Shown here: positions 50,394-61,435 of the stretch, piece after piece | Position numbering within the stretch: position 1 is the stretch's first letter | How the letters are laid out: every line of letters begins with the position of its first letter | The notes under the pieces: generated by a model | The model's database searches: none | Told to the model about the DNA's origin: nothing | Seen by the model: the letters and a program-made list of their open reading frames with translations, nothing else | NCBI GenBank assembly: GCA_019115865.1 | Contig: DXCT01000005.1 | Span: forward strand, 90,057-154,056 | Direction: 5' to 3' | Source of the DNA: Candidatus Yaniella excrementavium | Lineage (GTDB): Bacteria > Actinomycetota > Actinomycetes > Actinomycetales > Micrococcaceae | DNA length: 64,000 nucleotides | Program-made: the position numbers and the translations under genes

Positions 50394-51809
50394 CTACACA
50401 TTTTGCGATGCTTTAGCTTCTAGACTGCCTGGAATGCGCTCGAGACCTGCTGCTTCCCGGAAAGCATTATGCGGGGTTTCAAGTTCTTTCAGCTGGGTAG
50501 TATCTTTGCCCCAAATGAGTTCGTTGAGCCAGCCGCCCAGAACACGTGAGCTGCGTTCAAAGGTTGGCAGTGCATAGTTGTGGTAAGCGCGGTGCCCAAG
50601 CCAAGCAGCAACCCCGGAGAGTTCAATGCCCAGTGGGTTACCCACGCCTTTACCAACTCCCATGCCCGCGACGGTACCGAGAGACTTGTGGTAGTACTCT
50701 TCAACTGCGCCTTCACCAAAGCGTACAGCCATGAGGTTGTCTGCCAAACGGGTTGCCTGACGACCGGCATGCTGCGCATTGGGTACGCAGAATCCTCCTG
50801 GACCGTCACCGGTCAGGTCAGGAACGGCTGCAACGTCGCCACAAGCCCATGCACCTTCAGCTACGCCACCTTCACCGTCAGATACCTGCAGCGTCGGGGT
50901 GACTTCAATGCGGCCACGGTCCTCGACTGGGAAGTCAGTAGAACGGGCCAGCTTGTTCGCTGCAACACCGGCGGTCCATACCAGAGTGTCAGCATAGAAG
51001 GAGCCGGCATCGGACTGGTCTGACATATTGACCAGTTTCATATGATTATCGACGGCTGAGGACAGCGAAGTATTCAGCAGGACTTCGATGCCGCGTGACC
51101 GGAACTCTTCGACCACCGATTCGGCCTGTTCTTCGGTGACCTCGGGCATGATGCGTCCCATAGCCTCGATCAACACAATGCGGGCATCTGATTGTGCAAG
51201 GCGTGGGTTTTTAGCAATCGCGGTGCGCACAAGATCTTCGATTTCGCCGATGAGTTCGGCACCTGCGAAACCACCGCCCACTACAACGAAGGTCAGTGCC
51301 CGGCGGCGCTGGTCAGCGTCGGTCATCAGGGCTGCTGATTCGATGCGTTCCAGGATTTGGTTGCGCAAGTAGACCGCTTCTTCGATCCGCTTGAGACCAA
51401 TACCGGCTTCGCCGAGGCCTTCGATAGGAAAGACGCGTGAATCGGCACCTGCGGTGACGACAACATCCTGATACGGCAATTCGAACGTAGCGCCTTCTGG
51501 GCCCTCAATGATCGCTGTCTTTTGAGCGTGCTGAATTTCAACAACTTTGCCCTGCACAACTTCGGACTGGCGCAGATGACTGCGCAGGTCAACAACTGCA
51601 TGACGGCCCTCGATGGAGCCACCCACGACTTCTGGAAGGAAGGGCTGATAGGTCAAATAAGAGTTTGGGTCCACGACGGTGACGATGCCGCCGCGGTCGC
51701 GAATCTTCTTCTGGAGGCGCTTAGCGACGTTGTATCCGCCGTAACCACCGCCAACGACGAGGACGCGAGGTTTTGGAGAAAGATGTGGAGTAATAGCCAT
51801 AGACCCCAC
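50394..51809 (-). CDS. ndh: NAD(P)/FAD-dependent oxidoreductase, type II NADH dehydrogenase
   Basis: RVLVVGGGYGGYNVAKRLQKK, VVGGGFAGAELIGEI, WACGDVAAVPDLTGDGPGGFCVPNAQHAGRQ. Confidence 0.92.
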   Translation of the reverse strand: MGSMAITPHLSPKPRVLVVGGGYGGYNVAKRLQKKIRDRGGIVTVVDPNSYLTYQPFLPEVVGGSIEGRHAVVDLRSHLRQSEVVQGKVVEIQHAQKTAIIEGPEGATFELPYQDVVVTAGADSRVFPIEGLGEAGIGLKRIEEAVYLRNQILERIESAALMTDADQRRRALTFVVVGGGFAGAELIGEIEDLVRTAIAKNPRLAQSDARIVLIEAMGRIMPEVTEEQAESVVEEFRSRGIEVLLNTSLSSAVDNHMKLVNMSDQSDAGSFYADTLVWTAGVAANKLARSTDFPVEDRGRIEVTPTLQVSDGEGGVAEGAWACGDVAAVPDLTGDGPGGFCVPNAQHAGRQATRLADNLMAVRFGEGAVEEYYHKSLGTVAGMGVGKGVGNPLGIELSGVAAWLGHRAYHNYALPTFERSSRVLGGWLNELIWGKDTTQLKELETPHNAFREAAGLERIPGSLEAKASQNV

Positions 51810-51850
51810 CTTAGTAGGGTCGGATCAAGTTTGTGAAGTTTTTACCAAAG

Positions 51851-53191
51851 TCACGAGTCGGTCTGTTGACCAGTGTGTTTTTTGCGCAGGAATATGGCGG
51901 TCACAACGGCCGCTAGCAATAACACGCCAAAACCAATCACTACGATGGGTTGGACGAGATGGGTTTCTTCTGGTTGATCTGCTGCGACCGGAGGTTCGCT
52001 TGGATATTCAACCGGACCCGCCACTTCTCGGTCGTCGTCGCTGCCGCTAGTATCCTCAATCTCACCGCGACGGTGCATGGTGATCCACTCTTGGATAGAG
52101 CCCATGGGATTGGCATTGGTCTGTTCAACATCAGCCGTCAATGCCGCGTGGGCATCGACAATGCCACGTCCATAGAGTTTGTCTTGCCCTGCATCACCGG
52201 TATCTTCGGCGGTGGCCAGGATGCGATTGATCACTTGGTGAGCCGGCATATCGGGATTATCGGAACGGATAAGTGCAGCCAAACCGGAGACTAGAGGAGC
52301 CGCCCCCGAGGTCCCCGACCATTCAGCGTATTCATCACCTGGAACAGCACCGATCAACGGATCTGCAGGCGCTGCAACCCCGATGGTAATTCCCTGCGTC
52401 GAAGCGTCCCAGGACGCGGTACCATCTTCCTCAAGGCCTGCCACGGTCAACACCCCAGGAATGGTCGCCGGTGCACCGACAACATCCGAGCCAGAAGCAC
52501 GATTCCCGGCCGCGACTACCACCACAACATCGTTTTGCTCAGCATGCAGAAAAGCATCGTCCCAGGATTCTGGCCAGTCTTGCTCGGTGGAGGCCAAGGA
52601 AATATTAATGACGTCGACGCCTTGATCCACGAGCCAAGTCACCCCATCGGCAATTTGTTCATCGACCGAGGGAATACCTTCCACTGTGTCGTCTAACAGC
52701 ACCGAAACAGATAGCAGTTCAACTTCTGGTGCGGTGCCTAGAATCCCATCGGTGCCGTATTCGTCTATGGGAGCCGGTTCCTCTGGTTCCTCGGAGGCTT
52801 CATCATCGGTTTCCGCGTCGGTGTCGTCTTCAGAATCTTCGTCGTCTTGACTTTCTGGTGGATCACCGTGGCCGTGTCCAGCAATCAGCGAGGCAACCAT
52901 CGTGCCGTGATTGGGGTCCGGTCCCATGGACGTCGTGCCATCTGTTTCTCCGGTGCCGGATGCATCATAACCTCCGGCAACCTGTCCGGTCAGATCCTGA
53001 TGGGAATCGTCGATACCGGTATCAATGACACCTACGGTTACGTCTTCACCACGCGAAGTCTCCCACGCTGTGGTAAATCCATAGTCTTCTAACCAGTACT
53101 GTTCGTCTCGCCAGGAGTCGGCTACAGCGGGGGTGGCAAGTAGCGCGGTCAGCGCAACACCGGTTAATCCGGCAAGTGCCTTTTTGTACAT
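51851..53191 (-). CDS. S8 family serine peptidase (mycosin-like; signal peptide and C-terminal TM)
   Basis: GVIDTGIDDSHQDL, DPNHGTMVASLIAGHG, EWSGTSGAAPLVSGLAALI, C-terminal VVIGFGVLLLAAVVTAIFLRKK. Confidence 0.92.
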   Translation of the reverse strand: MYKKALAGLTGVALTALLATPAVADSWRDEQYWLEDYGFTTAWETSRGEDVTVGVIDTGIDDSHQDLTGQVAGGYDASGTGETDGTTSMGPDPNHGTMVASLIAGHGHGDPPESQDDEDSEDDTDAETDDEASEEPEEPAPIDEYGTDGILGTAPEVELLSVSVLLDDTVEGIPSVDEQIADGVTWLVDQGVDVINISLASTEQDWPESWDDAFLHAEQNDVVVVVAAGNRASGSDVVGAPATIPGVLTVAGLEEDGTASWDASTQGITIGVAAPADPLIGAVPGDEYAEWSGTSGAAPLVSGLAALIRSDNPDMPAHQVINRILATAEDTGDAGQDKLYGRGIVDAHAALTADVEQTNANPMGSIQEWITMHRRGEIEDTSGSDDDREVAGPVEYPSEPPVAADQPEETHLVQPIVVIGFGVLLLAAVVTAIFLRKKHTGQQTDS

Positions 53192-53193
53192 CG

Positions 53194-54786
53194 TTACCTC
53201 AGCAGTGACAGCGCAATGCCGTCCAGAATGTCTTTTTCACTGGTGATTGCTGTCGTCACAGTATTGTTTGTGGCTGTGCGAATATGGTTCAGCAGCTGGG
53301 CCCAGATGACGGCGCCTGCACCGATGACATCGATGCGGCCTTCATGCATGAAGCCATACTGGCTGCGTTCGGTGGTGGTTTCACCGATGAGTTGCTGAGC
53401 AGTCTCGGCCAGCTGATCGATCTCGATTTCTGCACCGTGAATTGCTTCGGGATCATAGCTTTCCAGGCCCAGTGCTGCCGCGGTAATCGTGGTGATCGTA
53501 CCTGCCACGCCGACCACGGCATCAAGGTTGGTGAAATCGAACACGTCCGGATCCAGTTCGGCTAATCGCTGTGCCAGATCGTGCTGGGCGGAGGCAACCT
53601 GTTGTGGGCTTGGCGGAGCATCAAATTGATAGCGTTCGTGGAAGCGGACACAGCCAACGTCCAGGGAGGTTTGCGCGGTAATTTCTGCGGTGCCGTCACT
53701 CGGATCAATGGTACCCAGGACGATTTCTGTGGAGCCACCACCAAGGTCTACCACCGCAACTCGGATGGGTCGGTCCCAGCGCGAGGTGTCCAGCGCCGAT
53801 GCCGCACCCGAAAAGGTCAGTTTGGCTTCATCTTCACCGCTGACGACTTCGGGAGTAGCGTGAAGGCGTTGACGGATGCCAGAGACAAACTCGTCCCGGT
53901 TTGAAACATCCCGGGATGCCGACGTTGCAATAAAGCGTGTGGGGTGAGCACCGTGCCGGGTAATTTCGCGGGCGTAATCATCGACCGCCGCAAATGTGCG
54001 TTGTAGAGCTTCCGGCGCAAATTCACCGGTTTCATCGACCCCTTGGCCAAGACGTACGATACGCATATCCCGATGGAGTTCGTCAACACCATCTTCGGTT
54101 TCGCGTGCGATCAGCAGTCGAACCGAATTTGTGCCGGCGTCAATGGCGGCGACCGGGCCGGTGCCCGCGTCGTCATACTGTATCGGGTTGGTTTTCCCTG
54201 CTCGACGCAACCGGCGTGTGTGGCGTGAGAGGTCTTTCTGTGGGGCGTCACCTTCGGTATCCCAGGCCCCTTCGCAACGGCAGACCATCGGGTCAAACTC
54301 ATCTCGCATCATGGCCAGAGCTTCGTCGCCCAAGGGATTAGCTCCTGGTCCCTCGGCCAGTGCATGACCAACAAGTACGTGCACGCATTTCACGCGTTCC
54401 GGCATTCCACCAGCCGTGATGCCGGCAATCTCTGGGACGGGTCCGACACCGGCGGCTTCGCCGACCCTGGCCCGTGCGGATAGGTACTGTTCATGGGCGC
54501 CACGATAAGCTTCTGCCAGTTCTTTGTCGTGAGCTAACCGTTGGGTCATATCGTCCATCACCCCGGCATTTTCCAGCCGAGATGCAGCCGCAGTGGCATG
54601 CGGGTGGGACAAATAAAACGTGGTCGGAAATGGTATTCCGTTACTCAACCTGGGGGCTGTAGTGGCTACCAACGGGTTCCCGCAGGTACAGCGGGCACCG
54701 ATTTCTGCGACGTCACGGACTGGACGCCCGAGTTGTCTCGATAAGGTGTCAAGATCTTGGACGGTTGGTTGTTTTTGGTTGGTCAC
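53194..54786 (-). CDS. DUF501 - Ppx/GppA phosphatase fusion protein
   Basis: N-terminal DUF501-like (GRPVRDVAEIGARCTCGNPLVATTAPRLSNGIPFPTTFYLSHP) and C-terminal Ppx/GppA (AAIDAGTNSVRLLIA, ATSASRDVSNRDEF, DLGGGSTEIVLG) in a single 530-aa frame. Confidence 0.88.
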   Translation of the reverse strand: MTNQKQPTVQDLDTLSRQLGRPVRDVAEIGARCTCGNPLVATTAPRLSNGIPFPTTFYLSHPHATAAASRLENAGVMDDMTQRLAHDKELAEAYRGAHEQYLSARARVGEAAGVGPVPEIAGITAGGMPERVKCVHVLVGHALAEGPGANPLGDEALAMMRDEFDPMVCRCEGAWDTEGDAPQKDLSRHTRRLRRAGKTNPIQYDDAGTGPVAAIDAGTNSVRLLIARETEDGVDELHRDMRIVRLGQGVDETGEFAPEALQRTFAAVDDYAREITRHGAHPTRFIATSASRDVSNRDEFVSGIRQRLHATPEVVSGEDEAKLTFSGAASALDTSRWDRPIRVAVVDLGGGSTEIVLGTIDPSDGTAEITAQTSLDVGCVRFHERYQFDAPPSPQQVASAQHDLAQRLAELDPDVFDFTNLDAVVGVAGTITTITAAALGLESYDPEAIHGAEIEIDQLAETAQQLIGETTTERSQYGFMHEGRIDVIGAGAVIWAQLLNHIRTATNNTVTTAITSEKDILDGIALSLLR

Positions 54787-54795
54787 GTGCTTCCT

Positions 54796-55530
54796 TTAGT
54801 TCTGACCGGAGGACAGGACTGAACCCCAGAGTCGGTCCGCCCAGCCCATTTCAACGTCTTCATCCAGCGGTGCAATCCCCGGTTCAGATTCAACTAGTCT
54901 CTCTTCTTGTTCATCATCAAGCACCAGGTACTGCCGCTCCCCTGGCATCACCATGTTGAACCGTTCTCTGGCCTGCTGTTGCACAAACGCCGGATCATCC
55001 CAACGTTTCAACTCAGTCTCGAGCTCTTGCTGACGTTGGGTCTCTTGTTTCAACTGTTGTTGAGCGTTTGTGATGTCGGCTTGCTGTTCTAACAACAGTT
55101 GGAGCGGTTGTGCCATAATTAACGCGGCAATGAACAGGACCGCCAGAAGTGCCACAGCACGGCCGGAAAATTGTCGGGCTGGTTCGGGACGATCATCAAA
55201 TGATTCGGCACGATCTGCTCGGTCCCAGATGTCGTCATCGATGCGTTTTGACTTGCGCTGCTTTGATTTGCTTTTCGTGACTTTCGACGAGGCTAGCAGT
55301 CGTTCGCGCATTGTAGAGCGGGGCGCCGGTGGTACTTCTTCTTCCGTGTCAGGTGCTGCGGTGTGTTCCTGTTTCCCGGACTTCTTGTTCGTGTCTCGCC
55401 CGGCGCGGATTTTGGTGACCGACGCGGGTTTATCAATGATGACTGCCTCATCCGCGGTGTCTTCTTCTGGCGGGTGTTCCGTTGGTTTTTCCGGCGGCAC
55501 ATTTTTTGGCATGCGCGGTTTCTTCGGCAC
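54796..55530 (-). CDS. Septum formation initiator (FtsB/DivIC) family protein
   Basis: Long polar N-terminus, one TM, coiled coil, WDDPAFVQQQARERFNMVMPGERQYLVLDD. Confidence 0.88.
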   Translation of the reverse strand: MPKKPRMPKNVPPEKPTEHPPEEDTADEAVIIDKPASVTKIRAGRDTNKKSGKQEHTAAPDTEEEVPPAPRSTMRERLLASSKVTKSKSKQRKSKRIDDDIWDRADRAESFDDRPEPARQFSGRAVALLAVLFIAALIMAQPLQLLLEQQADITNAQQQLKQETQRQQELETELKRWDDPAFVQQQARERFNMVMPGERQYLVLDDEQEERLVESEPGIAPLDEDVEMGWADRLWGSVLSSGQN

Positions 55531-55665
55531 CGTATCGTCACCTCCCAGCAGCTTGTTGCAGTCTCATTAGTGTAGTCGCCAACAGGGTGATTCGGCTGGC
55601 TCCAACACCGTATGTGCCAGGTATTCTCAGTCAGCGTTCAGAATTGCCAAGTGTTCTTAACAGAC

Positions 55666-55702
55666 CGACACCGCGACTGGAGAACTTCCAGTCGCGGTGT
55701 CG
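55666..55702 (-). terminator. 15-bp perfect hairpin downstream of eno
   Basis: CGACACCGCGACTGG-agaactt-CCAGTCGCGGTGTCG. Confidence 0.65.
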
Positions 55703-55715
55703 TGGTCTGGAAGTC

Positions 55716-57053
<1,338 letters not shown>

Positions 57054-57140
57054 TCAAGCCCTAGTGTAACGACTGCCGACAAGCTTGCTGAGATTTTATG
57101 TCGATGTGGCAAGTATTTCTGCTCACCTCGCGCTATGGAG

Positions 57141-57860
57141 CTATACTGGAGGCCGCGTTTGTCGAGATGCTTCACCGTTATGCTGGCGCAGCTCTGCTTC
57201 CAAGTCAACGCCATGGGCACGAGCTACCCTGACGAGTTCAAAGAGTTGAGACCCAATATCGTCTTGCGTCACGTTGATTGTCAACGTTGTGTTCTGAGGG
57301 CTTTCGCCAAGTGGGTTCTGGGGTTGACGTCCAGCTCGGTCCACAATTTTCGCGGCTGCTGCAAGCGCCGGTAATCCTGCTGGTAGATCGTAAATAGAGG
57401 CTGAGGCCGCAACTGCGGGTTCGTTTGCTTTCTCAGCCTGTTTGATCTGTTCCCAGTTCTTCTCAACCTGCTCTACCGTGATCTCCCCACGCTGGGCAGC
57501 AGAAAGTAATGTGCCGTCCGCGGCAAAGACGTGTGGATTGCGCCGAATCATTTTCTCACTGATCGCGTCGGCGACGTCATGAACATCGAAGGCCCCGGTT
57601 TCTGCTGCAATGGCAGAATGCAGGGTCACTTGAAACAGGACATCGCCGAGTTCTTTGCGAAATTCTTCATACGTCCCCGCTTGCTTCGCATTCCCAGCCC
57701 CGCTGTAAGCTGGCAGGCGTTCAATGGCTTCAACGGCTTCATAGGCTTCTTCGATGAGATATTCGGTCAGTTGGTGATGGGTCAGGTCTTGGGTCCAAGG
57801 ACAGTGCTCACGCAGTTGGCCGGTGATCCATATGAGGCGTTGTAGTCCGATTTCGGGCAA
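57141..57860 (-). CDS. mazG: MazG-family nucleoside triphosphate pyrophosphohydrolase
   Basis: LREHCPWTQDLTHHQLTEYLIEEAYEAVEAIE, ELGDVLFQVTLHS. Confidence 0.9.
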   Translation of the reverse strand: MPEIGLQRLIWITGQLREHCPWTQDLTHHQLTEYLIEEAYEAVEAIERLPAYSGAGNAKQAGTYEEFRKELGDVLFQVTLHSAIAAETGAFDVHDVADAISEKMIRRNPHVFAADGTLLSAAQRGEITVEQVEKNWEQIKQAEKANEPAVAASASIYDLPAGLPALAAAAKIVDRAGRQPQNPLGESPQNTTLTINVTQDDIGSQLFELVRVARAHGVDLEAELRQHNGEASRQTRPPV

Positions 57861-57862
57861 AC

Positions 57863-59098
57863 TTATTCCTGGTCCTCGTCGTCTTCAAATTCTACGAACA
57901 GCACCGGTGCATCGGGATCGTGTTCATCGTGGACACCGGCAATCACGTCCATCCAGGAAAACTCGATAAACTCACGCAGCTGGTCGCGCGCGTATTCGGT
58001 TTGGAATGCGCCTTTGACGGCGTTGAGTTGGAATTCAAGGAGATCGATCATGGTGTAGCCATACACCGCTGCCAGTGTGTACAGCTCGTCAGTCAGCGAG
58101 ACGCCCGAGATCAGCCGGTTGTCGGGATTCACGGTGACCGCAAAACCAGAACGATACAGCAGGTCGAACGGGTGGTTGTCCAGCGGCGCGTCTTCCGGTC
58201 CCATTTCCACGGCTGCTGTTTGCAGGTTGGAGGTTGGGCACAGTTCGAGCACAGTGTTGTTATAGAGCGTGCGGTTTGCAATGTCTCCCCACACCAAGAT
58301 GTCTTGTTCATCGTCTAACTCGACCGTGGAGAGATCCTGAATCATATTGACTCCGTGGCCGATGCGCAGTGCTCGTCCAGCCGTGAGTGCGCTACCAATC
58401 GAGTCCACGCCGTCGGCTTCGCCAGCGTGAATCGTGATGGGCACAAAACGGTCATCGAGCCAGGCAAAGACCTCAGCAAAATTGCTGACGGGGAATCCGA
58501 GTTCTGGACCGGCAATATCAAAGGCCACGACTGAACCATGCGGACGATGACGGTGGGTGAGTTCAGCGATTTCTTGAGCGTTTTCGGCGGAGTTTTGCCG
58601 CATGGCGCACAGGATTTGGTGTACTTGTAATCCCCCGTCGAGTTCTTGCATCGCGCGCTCGAGACCGGCTGTGACAGCCTTGACGGTTTCATCCAGGCTC
58701 AAGCCTTGTTTTGTATGCTGTTCTGGAGCCCAGCGGACTTCGCCGTAGACGACGCCGTCTGCAACGAGATCCATGGCAAATTCATAGGCGATGCGCTCTA
58801 ACGCGTCGGCAGTTTGCATAACGGCCAGAGTGTGGTCGAACATTTCGAGATATTTTGGCAGTGAACCGGCGTTTGCCGCCTCAGAGAACCAGGTGGCGAG
58901 ATCCTGTTCGTTGTCTGCGGGAAGCTGGTGGCCGACTTCGGCCGCAAGTTCCACAATGGTTGCTGGGCGCAGTCCACCATCGAGGTGATCGTGCAGCGAT
59001 ACTTTGGGCAGTGTTGCCAAATCAAGGGCAAACGGGTCCAAGTGGAGTTCGTCTTCTGGGGCGGTGGCTTCGGCGTCTGTGGCTTCCTGATTCATCAC
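57863..59098 (-). CDS. add: Adenosine deaminase
   Basis: KVSLHDHLDGGLRPATI, ITIHAGEADG, RIGHGVNMI, LELCPTSNLQT. Confidence 0.95.
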   Translation of the reverse strand: MMNQEATDAEATAPEDELHLDPFALDLATLPKVSLHDHLDGGLRPATIVELAAEVGHQLPADNEQDLATWFSEAANAGSLPKYLEMFDHTLAVMQTADALERIAYEFAMDLVADGVVYGEVRWAPEQHTKQGLSLDETVKAVTAGLERAMQELDGGLQVHQILCAMRQNSAENAQEIAELTHRHRPHGSVVAFDIAGPELGFPVSNFAEVFAWLDDRFVPITIHAGEADGVDSIGSALTAGRALRIGHGVNMIQDLSTVELDDEQDILVWGDIANRTLYNNTVLELCPTSNLQTAAVEMGPEDAPLDNHPFDLLYRSGFAVTVNPDNRLISGVSLTDELYTLAAVYGYTMIDLLEFQLNAVKGAFQTEYARDQLREFIEFSWMDVIAGVHDEHDPDAPVLFVEFEDDEDQE

Positions 59099-59751
59099 GA
59101 GTCCGAGTCTAGGCCAGTTTGGTCTTCATCGGCATCTTGTGCATTGGTTTTGTCTATTCGGGACCAGATGAACTTCTTGATTCCGCGATCTATCAACCAT
59201 CCAAGGCCAGCCGCCAGTACCAGTGCCAACGCAATCTGGAGCAATGTATTATCCAGCCACCCAGATGTGAGCTGACCGATGGCAATGGAATAGGCCGCCC
59301 AGATAGCCGCAGAAACAAAGTCCAGACTCATGAATTTCGCAACATGCATTCGGGTGGCACCGGCGATAAAGTTCACGGCTACCCGCCCACCAGGTATATG
59401 GCGTGCAGTAATGATCACCAGCGCACCGGAGTGCTTTAAGGTTGTCTTGACACCACCAATAACACGAACCACGGATCGAGTACGCATCCATCGGAACCGT
59501 CGTGCGCCGATAGTTCGTCCAAGCCAGTAGGCAATTTGATCGCCGATAAAGGCGCCGAACCAGCCCATGAAAAAGATGGTCGTCAGACTAATCCCGTTCC
59601 GTACCCCCGAGATCGACGCTAGTGCAATGAGTACCGATTCGGAGGGGACCACTGGAAAGAAACCGTCAATCAGGCTCAGCAAAAAGACGGCAAGCGGCAT
59701 CCACCATGCCTCTGCGGCATCAAGGATGAGCTCTTCTATAAAGTCCAGCAA
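59095..59751 (-). CDS. DedA family membrane protein
   Basis: LLSLIDGFFPVVPSESVLIA, GAFIGDQIAYWLGRTIG, TARHIPGGRVAVNFIAGATRM. Confidence 0.92.
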   Translation of the reverse strand: MLDFIEELILDAAEAWWMPLAVFLLSLIDGFFPVVPSESVLIALASISGVRNGISLTTIFFMGWFGAFIGDQIAYWLGRTIGARRFRWMRTRSVVRVIGGVKTTLKHSGALVIITARHIPGGRVAVNFIAGATRMHVAKFMSLDFVSAAIWAAYSIAIGQLTSGWLDNTLLQIALALVLAAGLGWLIDRGIKKFIWSRIDKTNAQDADEDQTGLDSDS

Positions 59752-59773
59752 GCGGGTGGTTCCTTATTATGAG

Positions 59774-61042
59774 TTAGCGAATGACGTCGACAATGAGTTC
59801 AGGCGGACGAAAGGTCTCTGCGGTTTGGACAGCATTGTGCAGTATCTCTTCTGCTGCTGCAAAACGTTCTGGCGTTTCCGTTGCCAGACTAAATAGGGGT
59901 TCACCTGCAATTACCGCGTCACCGGGTTTTGCGTGCAACCGAATTCCCGCCGTGGCTTGGACCGCTTGACCTTGATACTGCCGTCCAGCTCCCAAATGCC
60001 AGGCCGCTTGTCCAACAGCACGTGCGTCTAGCTTCGAGATGATACCGGATACCGGGGCTAATACCATGTGCTCGTGGGAGGGTGCGGGCAATGGTGCATC
60101 GGGGTCACCGTATTGGGCGGTCACCATGGCACGCCATGCATCCATGGCCTTGCCATTGGTCAGATGTTCGGCTGGATCGGCGTCAATCCCTGCGCCTTGG
60201 AGCATATGGCGAGCTAACGTGAGCGTCAGTTCCACGACATCATCGGGTCCGCCGCCGGCTAGTACCTCAAGTGTTTCGGCAACTTCGATCGCGTTACCGA
60301 CCGTATATCCCAGCGGTGAGTCCATTCTGGTAAGCACAGCTGTGGTGTTGACGCCGAACTGTTTGCCAAGTCCAACCATGGTTGCGGCTAGTTGCCGCGC
60401 GTCGTCTTCATCCTGCATGAACGCCCCTGAACCGGTTTTGACATCGAGCACCAGCGTGTCGGTGCCTTCAGCTAGTTTCTTGGACATGATGGACGCGGCG
60501 ATCAGCGGAAGACTGTCGACGGTGGCGGTGACGTCGCGTAGCGCATAGATTTTCTTATCAGCGGGCGCTAATGCACCGGTGGGTGCGCAAATGACTCCAC
60601 TGCAGGCGACTAGTTGGTTTCGAATATGCGCTTCACTCAGGTCCACTTGAAATCCCGGGATGGCTTCGAGTTTGTCCAGCGTGCCGCCGGTATGGCCCAG
60701 GCCGCGGCCTGACAGTTGCGGCACGGCAACCCCGTAGGATGCCACGAGCGGAGTCAACGGCAGAGTTATTTTGTCCCCGACTCCCCCGGTGGAATGTTTA
60801 TCGGCCGTTGGTTTACCGAGATCCGAAAAATTCAGCGTCGTACCGGAATTGAGCATAGCAGTGGTCAGGGCCAGCAGTTCGTCGTCGTTGAGTCCGCGGA
60901 AGTAGATAGCCATGGCAAGTGCTGCGAATTGCTCATCTGAAACATCGCCAGCGGTGTAGGCGTTCACCATCCAGATGATCTGCTCTGCCGATAGGGCGCT
61001 CGCATTGCGTTTCGCGGTGATAATTTCTACGGCGTTGTACAT
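59774..61042 (-). CDS. deoA: Thymidine phosphorylase
   Basis: DKHSTGGVGDKITLPLTPLVASYG, SGRGLGHTGGTLDKLEAIPGF, DVKTGSGAFM. Confidence 0.96.
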   Translation of the reverse strand: MYNAVEIITAKRNASALSAEQIIWMVNAYTAGDVSDEQFAALAMAIYFRGLNDDELLALTTAMLNSGTTLNFSDLGKPTADKHSTGGVGDKITLPLTPLVASYGVAVPQLSGRGLGHTGGTLDKLEAIPGFQVDLSEAHIRNQLVACSGVICAPTGALAPADKKIYALRDVTATVDSLPLIAASIMSKKLAEGTDTLVLDVKTGSGAFMQDEDDARQLAATMVGLGKQFGVNTTAVLTRMDSPLGYTVGNAIEVAETLEVLAGGGPDDVVELTLTLARHMLQGAGIDADPAEHLTNGKAMDAWRAMVTAQYGDPDAPLPAPSHEHMVLAPVSGIISKLDARAVGQAAWHLGAGRQYQGQAVQATAGIRLHAKPGDAVIAGEPLFSLATETPERFAAAEEILHNAVQTAETFRPPELIVDVIR

Positions 61043-61051
61043 GGCTTAGTC

Positions 61052-61435
61052 CTACAGGCTTTCCGGTCCGAATGCTACGGGAAGCAAATCTTCCAGCGTG
61101 ATCGGACCGTGTTGGGTGGCAATCGACAACGTCTTCGGCGCGTGCTCAATGAGCACCTGGCGGCAACGTCCACACGGTGTGATGTATTGTCTTGCGGCGT
61201 TGAGACACACCAGGTGGGTTAGCTCAGTTCCAGCGTTGAGACGCCAAGAGGAAATGAGTGAGCATTCAGCACACAGGGTGACCCCGTAGGAGGCGTTTTC
61301 GATATTCACGCCGGTGTGAATGACACCGGCGGTGTCCAATGCGGCCGCGGCGACTGGGTAGTTCGAGTAGGGCGCATAGGCTCGCGAAAGGACCTTGCTC
61401 GCAGCAGCATGCAGTTGGGTATGCGAGTCCATCAC
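61052..61435 (-). CDS. cdd: Cytidine deaminase
   Basis: AYAPYSNYPVAAA, HTGVNIENASYGVTLCAE, TPCGRCRQVL. Confidence 0.96.
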   Translation of the reverse strand: MMDSHTQLHAAASKVLSRAYAPYSNYPVAAAALDTAGVIHTGVNIENASYGVTLCAECSLISSWRLNAGTELTHLVCLNAARQYITPCGRCRQVLIEHAPKTLSIATQHGPITLEDLLPVAFGPESL

